This document shows, piece after piece, positions 19,001 through 27,031 of a stretch of 64,000 nucleotides of DNA. Origin of the DNA: Eubacterium limosum (GTDB taxonomy: Bacteria; Bacillota; Clostridia; Eubacteriales; Eubacteriaceae); the NCBI RefSeq assembly GCF_000807675.2, contig NZ_CP019962.1, positions 1,674,001-1,738,000 of the forward strand. Direction: 5' to 3'. Positions within the stretch are counted from its first letter, which is position 1. Every line of letters starts with the position of its first letter. The position numbers and the translations under genes are program-made. A model generated the notes under the pieces. It ran no database searches. It saw nothing but the letters and a program-made list of their open reading frames with translations, and had not been told where the DNA came from.

Positions 19001-19959
19001 AAGCTCAGAACAAAGTTTATGACGGTACTGCTGACGCGGTACTGGATTTCAGCCAGGCCACCTTTACCGGAGACCCGGGATTTGGCAGCTATACTGTGGA
19101 TTGGGAGCAGGCCACCGGAACCTTTGAGGACGCCAACGCCGGCGACCATAAAAAAGTGACGGTGGAAGGCATTGTGCTTTCGGGTAAAGACGCGGACCAC
19201 TATATTTTAAGCGTTGAGCAGGTGAGCGCGAGCATTCAAAAAGCCGAAATTCAAGGCGTAGTCTTTGAAAGTGCGAGATTCCCGGAAGATGGAAAACCGC
19301 ACAGCCTGGAAGCCGTCTATCCAGAAGGTTGCGGCATTACCGGCGTGAGCTATACCTATGAAAAGGACGGCGTGAAAACCACTGAAGCCCCAAAAGAAAC
19401 CGGTGTCTACAAGGTGACCGCCACCTTTACAGTGGACGATAACCATCAGGCACTCGCACCCATGACCGCCACCATGACCATTGGCGAAGCCGGGGGAACC
19501 GTTGAGGAGGCCGTGGTGGAAGGATTGCCCGAAGGCGTGACCGGCTGCACTGTGACCGCGGATAAAGACCACGTCACCGAGGCCGGAGAAACCGTCACCT
19601 ATACCCTGACCCGGAACAGAGAACGGAAGTCCTATGTGCCGGCAGTCCTGACCGTTAACGGCCAGGCCCTGCCGCTGACCTATGATCAAGAAAGCGGACA
19701 GTTTAAAGCCGCCTATGTGGCTGAGGACCCAACGGCGACCATTGCGGCAACGGTTCAGTATGTTCTGCTTGGAAGCTTCAGCGGCGATGAGACCATCAAT
19801 ATCATTGACGCCCAGCAGCTGGCTCAGACTGCAGCGGCTGGAGAAACCCCATCCGAACGCCAGAAGGCTGCCGGAGATGTGAACTTTGATGGAAAAGTCA
19901 ATATCATTGACGCCCAGCAGATCGCCCAGTACACGGCGGATCCTGAAAAACAGTTTTAA
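13093..19959 (+). CDS. Giant modular surface protein with four long repeats and C-terminal dockerin
   Basis: A 2,288-residue exported protein; residues 1-35 are a signal peptide (AAGVMSGVMLLSSTGATALAQ). The body is built from about four copies of a roughly 450-residue unit. Each has a fibronectin-like segment (GLKPGTAYDFYARY), a segment with cysteines or ring-like YANDPSNQSAQ, an Ig-like segment around GxFGxT and WAT, and a YDG segment (KPYDGT, KAYDGT, KTYDGS, KVYDGT). The C terminus carries the same 90-residue pre-dockerin module as its neighbours, then a dockerin with loops FSGDETINIIDAQQ and GDVNFDGKVNIIDAQQ. The gene is far more GC-rich than its paralogue at 21034-27015, implying a separate history. 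No catalytic domain was recognised, so a structural or adhesive role is likely. Confidence 0.85.
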   Translation: MKKKMRKKAIPQKVAAGVMSGVMLLSSTGATALAQEIQGTELFKGDDAKQTAKGIVKTAVQSAPTLASRTDTTVTLNSEANLYYAYTEAGKEPSAYTWTKASGDTVTISGLTAGTSYDFVCATDDKGTGMSPASTIYTLQAAPVNPESCAAVTYPEETITIKAGYEMNTQKDFNGDMVANGASISDFIGKGLYVRAAKNGEIPAGVAAEYTIKARPENSTSVPADQITRSTTGFSFTPNPLGIYQYTGGGQTTPKTIVGGKVTGLQPGTVYSLIDYTSATANAFKSGTNTQEIRTKSVVAPATKDGPGATQSANTVKADKTEADSGETITYTITYGEGYTPSMTIGGDEMAFDTAAVDPETKTAVFEYTVKAGDTTVSAVAHFNERGVKAVDAQENKTLYANDPSNQSAQALTESLPKKVGVTYDNQTRGEADASWQLNKDSQWNVKGGDYTYEALVGAVKVTQAVAVLPVFATFEPMGDIKLPVKTDGYTANELGLINSIEVTYTGSGFETQTDKAVAVVWSPAVPSGFGANPTDRQLFSGKVNVPEWATITNPTLSREVSFGIPVTVNGLVFYDKPYDGTDVASWNENDIGKMSLKVNGTTLQGYTLQKDSGAKIHLDSPNVGTRTIAGVSGLSIAGPEADKYVLDFSGMTVTITKQTNVTAPDTVTVTSGSVTDTSAEVSVTTPTQGYLLEYASAEAGQQPTIWQTSGTFTGLKPGTAYDFYARYAETSNNAASDATKTASSTKTNAQVAAPTKAGAGKNDPACTITADVEHAAKDAKVTYTVKPSENFSVNENTSLTINGQAVELTKGAVDAKGLSTYTALYTVKDADAVIKAEVTFNKRAVKTVTPPDAITTTANDPVNASQQTLEQSLLQTLEVKYDNGVTGQELVQWAKKGESPDWDAKGKTYAYTATLVSDKSKTTDLTVTVKPVNATITPIPEKTIAIREKAYTMEELGLGSTLAVTFDESVEAMDCLVSWSPDTPGDFGTTGSKETSKTFAGTVTLPGWATAAGTTIDATVKTATPLTVTGITVTPKAYDGTTEATLVLDGGQLSGAIAQGDTVEFNTSAVLEANFDDADAGTGKSVTVSGNALQGSEASKYIIDWSACDIKGDITKAVGIAAPTTPVVDTGQTTSTSVTLKPVTITDPIATAAGARVQYSKDQVNWQDRPVFNGLEPGTAYAFYARVGATGNTEASASSAASPTITTKVAVVAPVLSVDGDCTAGQACKVELYDAANKKINDLLEADAGTKVSYKITYCDSHTMHFTFKGNALALSDSTPGMRRAPDEKRTWYYDYTIQPGDTTVTAAAEAAPKTVKNITADPITMAANDARNQSAETLLKSLPKSIKFQYDNGTEGTDLVENWTLKTGEWALKGANLTYEGTLKNNPRAKVTQSVTVDPVTAEIQTNVGKITLRERPQGYTLADLEGEGLPMAASIGYDSYVDPADKTAAITWQLPEDFGKTSGAVDITGSVQLPEWATAATTDVISANFEITARAQASLEIDVADVTKTYDGSAVMENVPVKLNSTSLDPAHKAVTLSAETATVRFQTPNVGTGLTYTVEGLTLTGADADWYALSATYKNGVIEQAAVAAPAVPEADSISLNSIALKPVVLEGAAKAAGAKVIYQISKDNGKTYENNTDKYSPDFKNLDPGKAYSFKTSVEATANTKASEASAGLTIRTKFNPVAPIIAKTSPCEGGECKVDMADAQGAPITDKSEVGTGDVIHYTITSCDNHTPGKLLINSKTEVPLSGTGKVRTGFYTVTAQDSQLVSQVTFNDRQAVRVESPEPIEMYANDDRNQSAESLADSLSKEVAVVYDNGTRGTETIRKWNPSGTAWNPRGGSYTYVAAVGGDGQFFTLQNVTVKPVSAVYEPFADTTLTVSEEPYAKEELGLSDTLAVTYTSEDGVVKETRDEPLVWTPEVPGDFGTTETTQTFTARLALPAYAGGDKALSKTIRVSEKSPLVIRGVKAQNKVYDGTADAVLDFSQATFTGDPGFGSYTVDWEQATGTFEDANAGDHKKVTVEGIVLSGKDADHYILSVEQVSASIQKAEIQGVVFESARFPEDGKPHSLEAVYPEGCGITGVSYTYEKDGVKTTEAPKETGVYKVTATFTVDDNHQALAPMTATMTIGEAGGTVEEAVVEGLPEGVTGCTVTADKDHVTEAGETVTYTLTRNRERKSYVPAVLTVNGQALPLTYDQESGQFKAAYVAEDPTATIAATVQYVLLGSFSGDETINIIDAQQLAQTAAAGETPSERQKAAGDVNFDGKVNIIDAQQIAQYTADPEKQF

Positions 19960-19969
19960 AAACCAAAAA

Positions 19970-20001
19970 GCTGCCGGTGCGCTTTAAGCAGCATCGGCAG
20001 C
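19970..20001 (+). other. Stem-loop after the giant dockerin gene
   Basis: An 11-bp stem (GCTGCCGGTGC / GCATCGGCAGC, one G-T pair) starts 10 bases after the stop codon and lacks a following U tract, so it is more likely an RNA stability or processing element than a strong terminator. Confidence 0.55.
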
Positions 20002-20044
20002 GTCTTCTGTCAAAGGACAGGGCGTCAGAAAAGAGAGGTGTGAG

Positions 20045-20308
20045 ATGTTAAATGGTTTACTGGGGATGCTGGCATCCGGCTTTGCCGGAGCGGGGCTGGC
20101 CATATATCAAGATTTAAAGCATAACAGCGAAAATAGAAAATATCGCTATATCGTGGGAGGCTTCACACTTTTTACCGCTATGGCAGCCAGTTTTTTAGCA
20201 TTCAAAAGTATTATTGTGTGTGTGTTGAGTCTGATAAGCTTTATGGCGACTTTTACTGTTATGTGTTGTATGTGTGTTTCGGGGAATATGTCCGAAAACA
20301 ATGAGTAA
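20045..20308 (+). CDS. Small membrane protein, unknown function
   Basis: An 87-residue protein with an N-terminal glycine/alanine-rich hydrophobic helix (about 5-20), a polar segment with KHNSENRKYR, and two closely spaced hydrophobic helices (about 37-76) including CCMC cysteines near the end. GAGAGGTG precedes the ATG. It sits in the surface-protein locus on the same strand, 14 bases before the next gene, so it is probably cotranscribed. I recognise no family. A role in export or anchoring of the neighbouring giants is possible but has no direct support. Confidence 0.6.
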   Translation: MLNGLLGMLASGFAGAGLAIYQDLKHNSENRKYRYIVGGFTLFTAMAASFLAFKSIIVCVLSLISFMATFTVMCCMCVSGNMSENNE

Positions 20309-20322
20309 GAAAGGTTCTAAAA

Positions 20323-21015
20323 ATGCGGCGAAGATATGTGACAAAACAGGAGCACCCGGACATGGAAAAAACATTAAAAATTTTAAAGGAGGAAAAAGGA
20401 TACACGTTCAATGTTGAACAGAATGTCGCGATAAACTATGGATTGTGTGTGGGTGCCGATGTACTTGGCACCGCCAATCCAGTGTATAGCGGCGTGCAGA
20501 TGAGTGAAATTTTCCGGGTTCAGTCTGAGGGACTGGACGCCACCCTGCTGCTTAACCCGGAGCTGGGTGGCGCAAGGGCAAAAGAACTCAGGCTTGGTCT
20601 TGAAGCTGGCCTGAATGTCAAACCATTAGCTGACGAGGAACTGCCTCTGACCAATATCCAGTGGCTGCGGCGCGCCATGGCAAAGGGAATCGATATTGAG
20701 CTTTACCCCGAATTTAAAGGGAGTATTACAAAAATTATTAATAAATACAATGAACTCTGTGGATGTCAAAAGCCAAAAGGAAATAAAAAATGTATTTTGA
20801 AGGTAATTCGTGTCAAAGAAGAAGTAAACGAAATGGAAGTTCAGTACGACGATCCAGAAAAATTGGACGCTGTTGTTAGTGAAATAAACGAATCCCATTT
20901 AGACAAGGTGCAACGGTTGAAAGAAAAACTGTATGAGTGTGATATTCACACATTGGGAAAAAGAGTCCTTGAGCCCGTGGAGCAGCAAACGTATTTTGAA
21001 ATTGTAAAAGAATGA
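20323..21015 (+). CDS. Short-repeat protein of the (I/L)RLGLExGLxV type, unknown function
   Basis: A 230-residue soluble protein with no signal peptide. Its middle contains the degenerate repeats MSEIFRVQSEGLDA, AKELRLGLEAGLNV and WLRRAMAKGIDI, joined by short PxLxxxxL linkers. This resembles the roughly 17-35-residue repeats ending in GL(D/N)V that are common in uncharacterised Clostridia proteins, often on mobile DNA. The C-terminal 80 residues are charged and likely helical. It lies 18 bases before the third dockerin gene and after a small membrane protein. I cannot assign a function; a protein-interaction scaffold is the reasonable guess. Confidence 0.6.
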   Translation: MRRRYVTKQEHPDMEKTLKILKEEKGYTFNVEQNVAINYGLCVGADVLGTANPVYSGVQMSEIFRVQSEGLDATLLLNPELGGARAKELRLGLEAGLNVKPLADEELPLTNIQWLRRAMAKGIDIELYPEFKGSITKIINKYNELCGCQKPKGNKKCILKVIRVKEEVNEMEVQYDDPEKLDAVVSEINESHLDKVQRLKEKLYECDIHTLGKRVLEPVEQQTYFEIVKE

Positions 21016-21033
21016 TGTAAAGAAAGTGATAAT

Positions 21034-24000
21034 ATGACAATATATTTAAAAAGAATAATTTGTTTTGCATTGTGTGTACTGTCAGTTCTGTTGTTGACAA
21101 GTATTCCTGGCAAAGCGGCTGGCACAAATTATGACATAGATTTTACTCCAAGCCAGGAAGGTGACAAGCTGCCCGAAGGATGGAGTGTCTATAAAGGAAG
21201 TGCCAGTATGAAAAATGGCTATCTTGAGATGGAAAAGGGTACCATTCTTTGTTTGCCAGAAAATATGACAAATAGTAATTTTACTTATGAGGCAGATTTT
21301 ACCATAACAGATGCTGATAACAGTAGCCGATGGTTTTCTTTGATGTATCATCTTCTTGGTTCAGGATCGGATCCGGCCCCATATATGAATATGTGCATTC
21401 GACAGGATGCCACTGCCGGTAACGGTGTCGAGGTTGCATACCGAACCTCCGGTTATAACTGGAATGTGGTAAAAACAGCAAGTTACGATAGTTTTATCGA
21501 AGAGAGCAAAATATATACGGCTCAAGCGATTGTAAATGGGGACAAAGTGATGGAATCCATCAATTCTAAGCCGATGATCCTTTATGACGAAGTTAAATCA
21601 GGAGAAAGCGGAAAATTCGCGCTTCAGACAGATGGGTGTAAGGCACGAGTTTATGGTATTAGCCTAAAAGAGACACAGCCGTTGCCTGATACAATTCCGA
21701 GTCAGGCAGATAAAATTAAAGAAGTTTATGAACCGAATACTGGAATTGTGGCACCGCCCACAGTCGTTCTGCAAATGGATGAACAAGCAGATATGACAGG
21801 GCTTTCAGGCAATAAGCCCCCACAGACCGCTTTGTTCGATTTAATGTTGCAGATGGGGGAACCCAAAATTCAATTAGGTGCAGAAACGCAAATTGATTTA
21901 GAGCAGGCCTTTGGAGCCTGCGGAAAAAAAGTCATTCCTGCTTTTACAGTGGATAATATTGAGGAAGCAAAAGCATTGGTTCAGTATGTTCGACTAAATA
22001 GTGAATTTGATTTAATGGCGGTTTCGGAAAGTAGTGAGGTGCTCCAGTACATTTATGAAGAAGAGCCTTCAGCCATTCGAACCGTACAGAAGTTTCAAAC
22101 CCTTGAAGAAGATCGGACCACTTCCACCGTTACACACACCTCAAAAGCTTCTATTGCCATGGTACCAAGATCCATAAACCGTGCATCCGTGGAGTATCTG
22201 CAAAGCCGTTTTTTGTCTGTTTGGGTAAAGGATGATGCTTCGACTGATGAAGCGATAACAAAGGGAGCGCTGGACAATGGTGCAAACGGTGTTGTGCTAA
22301 AAGATGAAGAAACAGCTTATCAATTATACGAACTGGTTGATCGAAAGAATGTTTATTGCCGAAAAACACCCTTTATCGGACACCGAGGCTATCCTAAGGT
22401 CGCGCCGGAGAATACGGTGGAATCATTGAAAGAAGCAGGTCGGGCCGGGGTTGAAGCTGTGGAGTGTGATGTGTACATAACGAGTGACCAGCAATTAATT
22501 ATTAATCATAATGGAGATATAAACGGTTATACGACCAATTCTTCTGCAAAAGGGAGTGTTGAGTCGATGACATTGAGTCAGCTGAAGTCTTATACCTTGA
22601 AAAAAACAGGACAATATGGCAATTGTAAGTTTGCTACATTAGATGAACTTTTTGATACAATGGTCAATGAGTTTCCGAAAATGGTTTTGGTGATTGAGAT
22701 TAAGACATCCAAACCAGAAGTGGCTCAAATGATTAAAGATCTGGCTGAGAAGAAAGGCGTGGCTGATCGGATTGTTGTGATTAGTTTTAACGCAAATCAG
22801 ATAAGTAATATGGGAAAAACAATGCCGGGTATTGGTTTAGGCTATCTTTCATCACACTCTGGAAACAGCACCAGTGAAGCGGTTTACCAGGTTATGAAGT
22901 CAGTGGGAAAGCTGGGGTCTGCCTTTGACCCCAATTATGGAAACGTCAATAAAGAGCAGATGTATGCATTGAGACACCGTGGAATCGCGACCAATGTGTG
23001 GACGGTTGATGGTGAAACAAATATTGCATCACAGATTAACAATGGAGCCTTTTCAATTACAACAGATGATGCAAATATCAGAGGAAAGTATAATACACTA
23101 TTTTTACCAGAACGGTTAAATTCAGACTATATTCTTGGAAGCCAGGATAAAACATTCGATTTAAGTATGGGAGACGTAAGGATCAATCAGGGAGACATGG
23201 TACGCGTATACCAGTCAAATCCAAATGAACAAACGACTTATGGCATTACCGTAGTGGATAATGCAAAAGCTACGCTTATTCTGGATAACATTAATCAGAA
23301 GACAAAGCATCCCTCTGAGATTGCTTCCAATGAGATTGCTCCCTCTGCTATTAAGGTAGGTAATAATGCCGACTTAACCATACTGGTGAAAGGAGAAAAC
23401 AAAATTAATCAAGTCAATGCTGAAGTTGGTCCCGAAGTTGATGCGATTGGACTTGGTAATGCATCTACCATCAAAATTAAGACTTTTGAAGAAACAGAAG
23501 GAAAACTTACACTGACGCAGGGAACCCAAGAATCCCAAGAACTCCAAGGAATCCAGGGAATCGAACAGAAAAATGTAGCTTATCAGAAAGCGCTTATTGG
23601 CGTTAACCAACCATCTGGCGATAAAGCGACAGCAACATTGAATGTGGATTCAGGAGTGATTGCAGCTACTTCGAAGGACAATGCTCCGGCGATTGGTGCA
23701 ACAAAGAACTCAACCCTTGTGCTTAATATCAATGGAGGAAACGTTGATGCGGTAAGCAACGGACTGGGAGCAGCCATTGGGACTCCGGGTTCAGGACAGA
23801 CTGGGGACGACAGCAGTGTAACCGTTAATTTAAACGGAGGCGTGGTTAATGCTCGGACAGAATCTAAGGATGATCTGTCTGGAGGAGAAAGCATTCGTTC
23901 GGGAGCCGCCATTGGAACGGGCTATGGAAATGCGGGAAATCAGCATGTGATTTGCAACATTCCAGAAGATTCAAAAGTAAGTTTAAATGTTACATCTGCC

Positions 24001-27000
24001 TATGGCGGTGCTGGTATTGGTACATCGGGCTGCTGGTTTGACGTAGGCACGACCGGCAATACAGCAGGTTCTGGCCAGGAAACCGTCGAGCTTAACATCC
24101 ATGGCGGAATGATCACTGGGGGAACCAGAGGACAGGCGCCTGTGATTGGTATCGGATCAGGAAATAATACCGGACAGGATACGCCGTCTAAAAGTGTTTT
24201 TGTCAATATGAGCCAAGGTAATGTAACCGTAAATAATACAGGAGCAGACAAAAGCGGCAGTGCTTCACCGATAGGAATTGGGATGTTTTCAAAAAATACA
24301 GTCTTTGAAATGAACCTTTCCGGCGGTATTGCCAATACAACTTCGCAAAATGATAGGAATTTCATAGCGTCTTCGCCTGCTATCGGCGTATCGGATAAAA
24401 ATAAGAACAATACGGATTTAAATATTGATGCTGCCAGTGAAAATACGTTTAAACTCAAGATTGCAGGCGGAAATTTACGGGCAGAAACGAAGTCGGCAGA
24501 TCCAACAATTCAGGATATTGGCGCGCCAGAAAACAATACGATGGGTATTGTGATTGACGATGGCTTATTTGAGATCGTGAATGAAAAAATGTCTGTAACA
24601 GCGAAAAATAGTGAAGGCCAGAACGTTTATCCTGCTTCTCTTATTTTTAGTGGTAAAAATGAAAGCTTTGACATTAAAGAGATAGGAATTGGCGATAAGG
24701 TCTTTAATAAAGATTTGCGCACAACTGGCGGAAAGATAACCATATGGACAAAGGAGATGAATGACGAGCAGCCAGTTACCACTAAAATAGATGGCATAAC
24801 GCAGAATTACATGAACCAAGGCGTAAGGCTTATTTACAGACAAGGCTTCACTTTTGAAGATCCTGTTATCCCTTTAAAAATGGAAAGAGAAACACAAAGT
24901 CTTGGCAATGTTGAATTAAAGCGTTTTACAGAAAATCAGGTGGCACTGACTTTGAATGACATAGACGGTACAACGAATATCTTTTTAGTCGCTTATGAGC
25001 ATGGAACCAAAAATCAGGTTGGAGAACGCCAGGCTTATGTTGTGGGTCAAGACGAGTATGTATTTCAAGGGCTTACTGGCGAAAAAATTTATGATTTTAC
25101 ATCATTTATTGAGGAATCAGGGGAATGCTGGAGTCTCGAAAGTGATCCGATAACAGTAATGCCCTTTTCGTATGAGCCCACACTTGATGAAGGCATCATT
25201 GGGCAGGCGTATAAAGGGAGCATCGGCAAAGGGAATGAACTCTTTAACTATGTGTTAGATGAAGGAACGCCATTGCCCAAAGGACTGCAGCTTAGCGATA
25301 ATGGCGAAATTACAGGAACACCTATGCAAGCAGGTACAACGGAGTTAAAGGTTACGGCTATTCCCAAAGAGCCAGGTATAGCCAGCAGCAACAAGCGAAT
25401 GGCACAAGTGCAACTAACCGTAAAAAATATTCTAAAAGAGGTTGAGTTGGTCGATGCAGGAAAAAAACTTGAAGTTTATGCCAATAGTGTTGCGAATAAA
25501 TCGTCAGATGCTCTCAAAGCGTATGTTAATATGAATGCACTGGTAAAAGGTGTGTACGTTGACAATAAAGTAGAAATAGGGAGTGCAGAAGAGATGGGGC
25601 TGCAGTGGGTCACTGAAGGGGCCCATCAGCCAAAAGGAGGCGAGTATACCTATCAAATAAAATTTAAAGAAAGTGTACTTGAACAGACAATTACGGTAAA
25701 ACCTGTGGTCATTGAATTAAGCTCCTTACAAGATGTTATTAAAACCATTCATGAAAATGGTTACGATAATTATACAGCACTGGGTTTGCCTGAAAATGTC
25801 CGAATGATTTATCCAGAGGGGGTAAATGTTGTTGGAAATGAAAAGAACGTGGGGATACGATGGACAACGGAAATCCCAAAAGATTTTGGAAAAACAGTTT
25901 TAGAAAAGCCCTATGTTTTTGAAGGTGTTGCAGAGGTGCCTGCGTGGGCGAGTATACAAAATGTAGGCGTACGGGTAAATGTCGAGTTAACTAATAAAAT
26001 TCTTATCAAACCAATCATTAATGTTAAGGATAAAACGTATGATGGCAATAAAGACGCTGAGCTGGCAGCTTATCCGTATATTAACTTAGAAGAATTGACC
26101 GCTGGAACAGCCGTCCAGCTTTCGGGAATTGCGAAGCTGCAGTTTGTAGATGAGAGTGCTGGTGTTGATAAACCCGTTCGCATCGATGGACTCAGTCTGA
26201 CAGGAATGGATGCTGAAAACTATGATTTAGATACTAGCGGAGTAACGGCGACGATTTTTCCAAAGGTCATTGAGCTTTCAGGGATTAGCTTTGAGGACAA
26301 AACGACCTTTGAAGATGGAACACCCCAAACAATGTCAATACAGGGGACACTTCCGAAAGAAGTTCGCGTAGAGTACAGCTATTTAAAACAAGGCGAATCC
26401 ATTTCGCAGGCTATACCACCTAAAAATAAAGGACATTATCTTGTTGAGGCAAAATTTTTGACCGATGCCAACCATAGCACTGAACCAGAAAGTCTAAAAG
26501 CAAATTTAGTCATTAAAGAAGCAGAAATGATTTTTCTACCCGAAATAGAAACGGGATTAAGCCCGGAAGCGTTGGAAGGGATAAAAATAAATGTTTTGAG
26601 CAATGGTGAAGCAATCCAGACAGGCATGCCCCTCCAAAAAGGAGATACCTTGAGTTATCAATTTAGTATACCTGATAGGCGCGAAGTCTATGTGCCGTAC
26701 GAAATGTTCGTCAATGAAAGCGCCGTTCCATTGGAGAAACTTGAGAATAAAAAAGGCTACAAGGGAGCGTATATGATAAACGATACGGATAGTGTTTTGT
26801 CAATTCGTGTAAAATGCAGGAGGCTTGGAGACATTACAAATGATGAAAAAGTTAATATCATAGACGCCCAGCGAATCGCTGGAATAGCAGCATCTGGTGC
26901 AGCCGTATCCAATGCAGAAAAAATACCAGGAGATGTCGATTTTGATCAGAAGCTTAATATTATCGACGCACAAAAAATTGCGCAATTTGCTGCGGATATG

Positions 27001-27015
27001 AATGTTCATTTCTAA
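21034..27015 (+). CDS. Secreted glycerophosphodiester phosphodiesterase fused to beta-helix, Ig-like modules and dockerin
   Basis: A 1,993-residue protein. A signal peptide (1-30) is followed by a concanavalin/LamG-like jelly roll (about 33-210). A degenerate TIM-barrel-like stretch (about 235-440) leads into a complete GDPD domain (about 446-690), with the catalytic HRG and PENT of GHRGYPKVAPENT, VECDV, and the second histidine in NHNGDINGY. Residues about 705-1260 are a beta-helix region paralogous to that of the 7072 gene (GAAIGTGYG, AYGGAGIGTSG). Ig-like and YDG modules (DKTYDGNKDAEL), the 90-residue pre-dockerin module and a dockerin (NDEKVNIIDAQ, GDVDFDQKLNIIDAQ) complete it. GDPD enzymes hydrolyse glycerophosphodiesters, including teichoic acid or phospholipid head groups, so this is the one clear enzyme of the cohesin-dockerin set. 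Base composition is AT-rich compared with the 13093 gene. Confidence 0.87.
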   Translation: MTIYLKRIICFALCVLSVLLLTSIPGKAAGTNYDIDFTPSQEGDKLPEGWSVYKGSASMKNGYLEMEKGTILCLPENMTNSNFTYEADFTITDADNSSRWFSLMYHLLGSGSDPAPYMNMCIRQDATAGNGVEVAYRTSGYNWNVVKTASYDSFIEESKIYTAQAIVNGDKVMESINSKPMILYDEVKSGESGKFALQTDGCKARVYGISLKETQPLPDTIPSQADKIKEVYEPNTGIVAPPTVVLQMDEQADMTGLSGNKPPQTALFDLMLQMGEPKIQLGAETQIDLEQAFGACGKKVIPAFTVDNIEEAKALVQYVRLNSEFDLMAVSESSEVLQYIYEEEPSAIRTVQKFQTLEEDRTTSTVTHTSKASIAMVPRSINRASVEYLQSRFLSVWVKDDASTDEAITKGALDNGANGVVLKDEETAYQLYELVDRKNVYCRKTPFIGHRGYPKVAPENTVESLKEAGRAGVEAVECDVYITSDQQLIINHNGDINGYTTNSSAKGSVESMTLSQLKSYTLKKTGQYGNCKFATLDELFDTMVNEFPKMVLVIEIKTSKPEVAQMIKDLAEKKGVADRIVVISFNANQISNMGKTMPGIGLGYLSSHSGNSTSEAVYQVMKSVGKLGSAFDPNYGNVNKEQMYALRHRGIATNVWTVDGETNIASQINNGAFSITTDDANIRGKYNTLFLPERLNSDYILGSQDKTFDLSMGDVRINQGDMVRVYQSNPNEQTTYGITVVDNAKATLILDNINQKTKHPSEIASNEIAPSAIKVGNNADLTILVKGENKINQVNAEVGPEVDAIGLGNASTIKIKTFEETEGKLTLTQGTQESQELQGIQGIEQKNVAYQKALIGVNQPSGDKATATLNVDSGVIAATSKDNAPAIGATKNSTLVLNINGGNVDAVSNGLGAAIGTPGSGQTGDDSSVTVNLNGGVVNARTESKDDLSGGESIRSGAAIGTGYGNAGNQHVICNIPEDSKVSLNVTSAYGGAGIGTSGCWFDVGTTGNTAGSGQETVELNIHGGMITGGTRGQAPVIGIGSGNNTGQDTPSKSVFVNMSQGNVTVNNTGADKSGSASPIGIGMFSKNTVFEMNLSGGIANTTSQNDRNFIASSPAIGVSDKNKNNTDLNIDAASENTFKLKIAGGNLRAETKSADPTIQDIGAPENNTMGIVIDDGLFEIVNEKMSVTAKNSEGQNVYPASLIFSGKNESFDIKEIGIGDKVFNKDLRTTGGKITIWTKEMNDEQPVTTKIDGITQNYMNQGVRLIYRQGFTFEDPVIPLKMERETQSLGNVELKRFTENQVALTLNDIDGTTNIFLVAYEHGTKNQVGERQAYVVGQDEYVFQGLTGEKIYDFTSFIEESGECWSLESDPITVMPFSYEPTLDEGIIGQAYKGSIGKGNELFNYVLDEGTPLPKGLQLSDNGEITGTPMQAGTTELKVTAIPKEPGIASSNKRMAQVQLTVKNILKEVELVDAGKKLEVYANSVANKSSDALKAYVNMNALVKGVYVDNKVEIGSAEEMGLQWVTEGAHQPKGGEYTYQIKFKESVLEQTITVKPVVIELSSLQDVIKTIHENGYDNYTALGLPENVRMIYPEGVNVVGNEKNVGIRWTTEIPKDFGKTVLEKPYVFEGVAEVPAWASIQNVGVRVNVELTNKILIKPIINVKDKTYDGNKDAELAAYPYINLEELTAGTAVQLSGIAKLQFVDESAGVDKPVRIDGLSLTGMDAENYDLDTSGVTATIFPKVIELSGISFEDKTTFEDGTPQTMSIQGTLPKEVRVEYSYLKQGESISQAIPPKNKGHYLVEAKFLTDANHSTEPESLKANLVIKEAEMIFLPEIETGLSPEALEGIKINVLSNGEAIQTGMPLQKGDTLSYQFSIPDRREVYVPYEMFVNESAVPLEKLENKKGYKGAYMINDTDSVLSIRVKCRRLGDITNDEKVNIIDAQRIAGIAASGAAVSNAEKIPGDVDFDQKLNIIDAQKIAQFAADMNVHF

Positions 27016-27031
27016 AATTAAGGAGGAAAGC

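Noticed and set aside
18520-19200. Several 130-230 codon minus-strand frames beneath the GC-rich giant dockerin gene
   Set aside because: High GC lowers stop frequency on the opposite strand; no binding sites or conserved motifs.
13093-19959. CRISPR-like or tandem DNA repeats
   Set aside because: The repetition is of about 450-residue coding units with diverged DNA; there are no short identical repeats with regular spacers.
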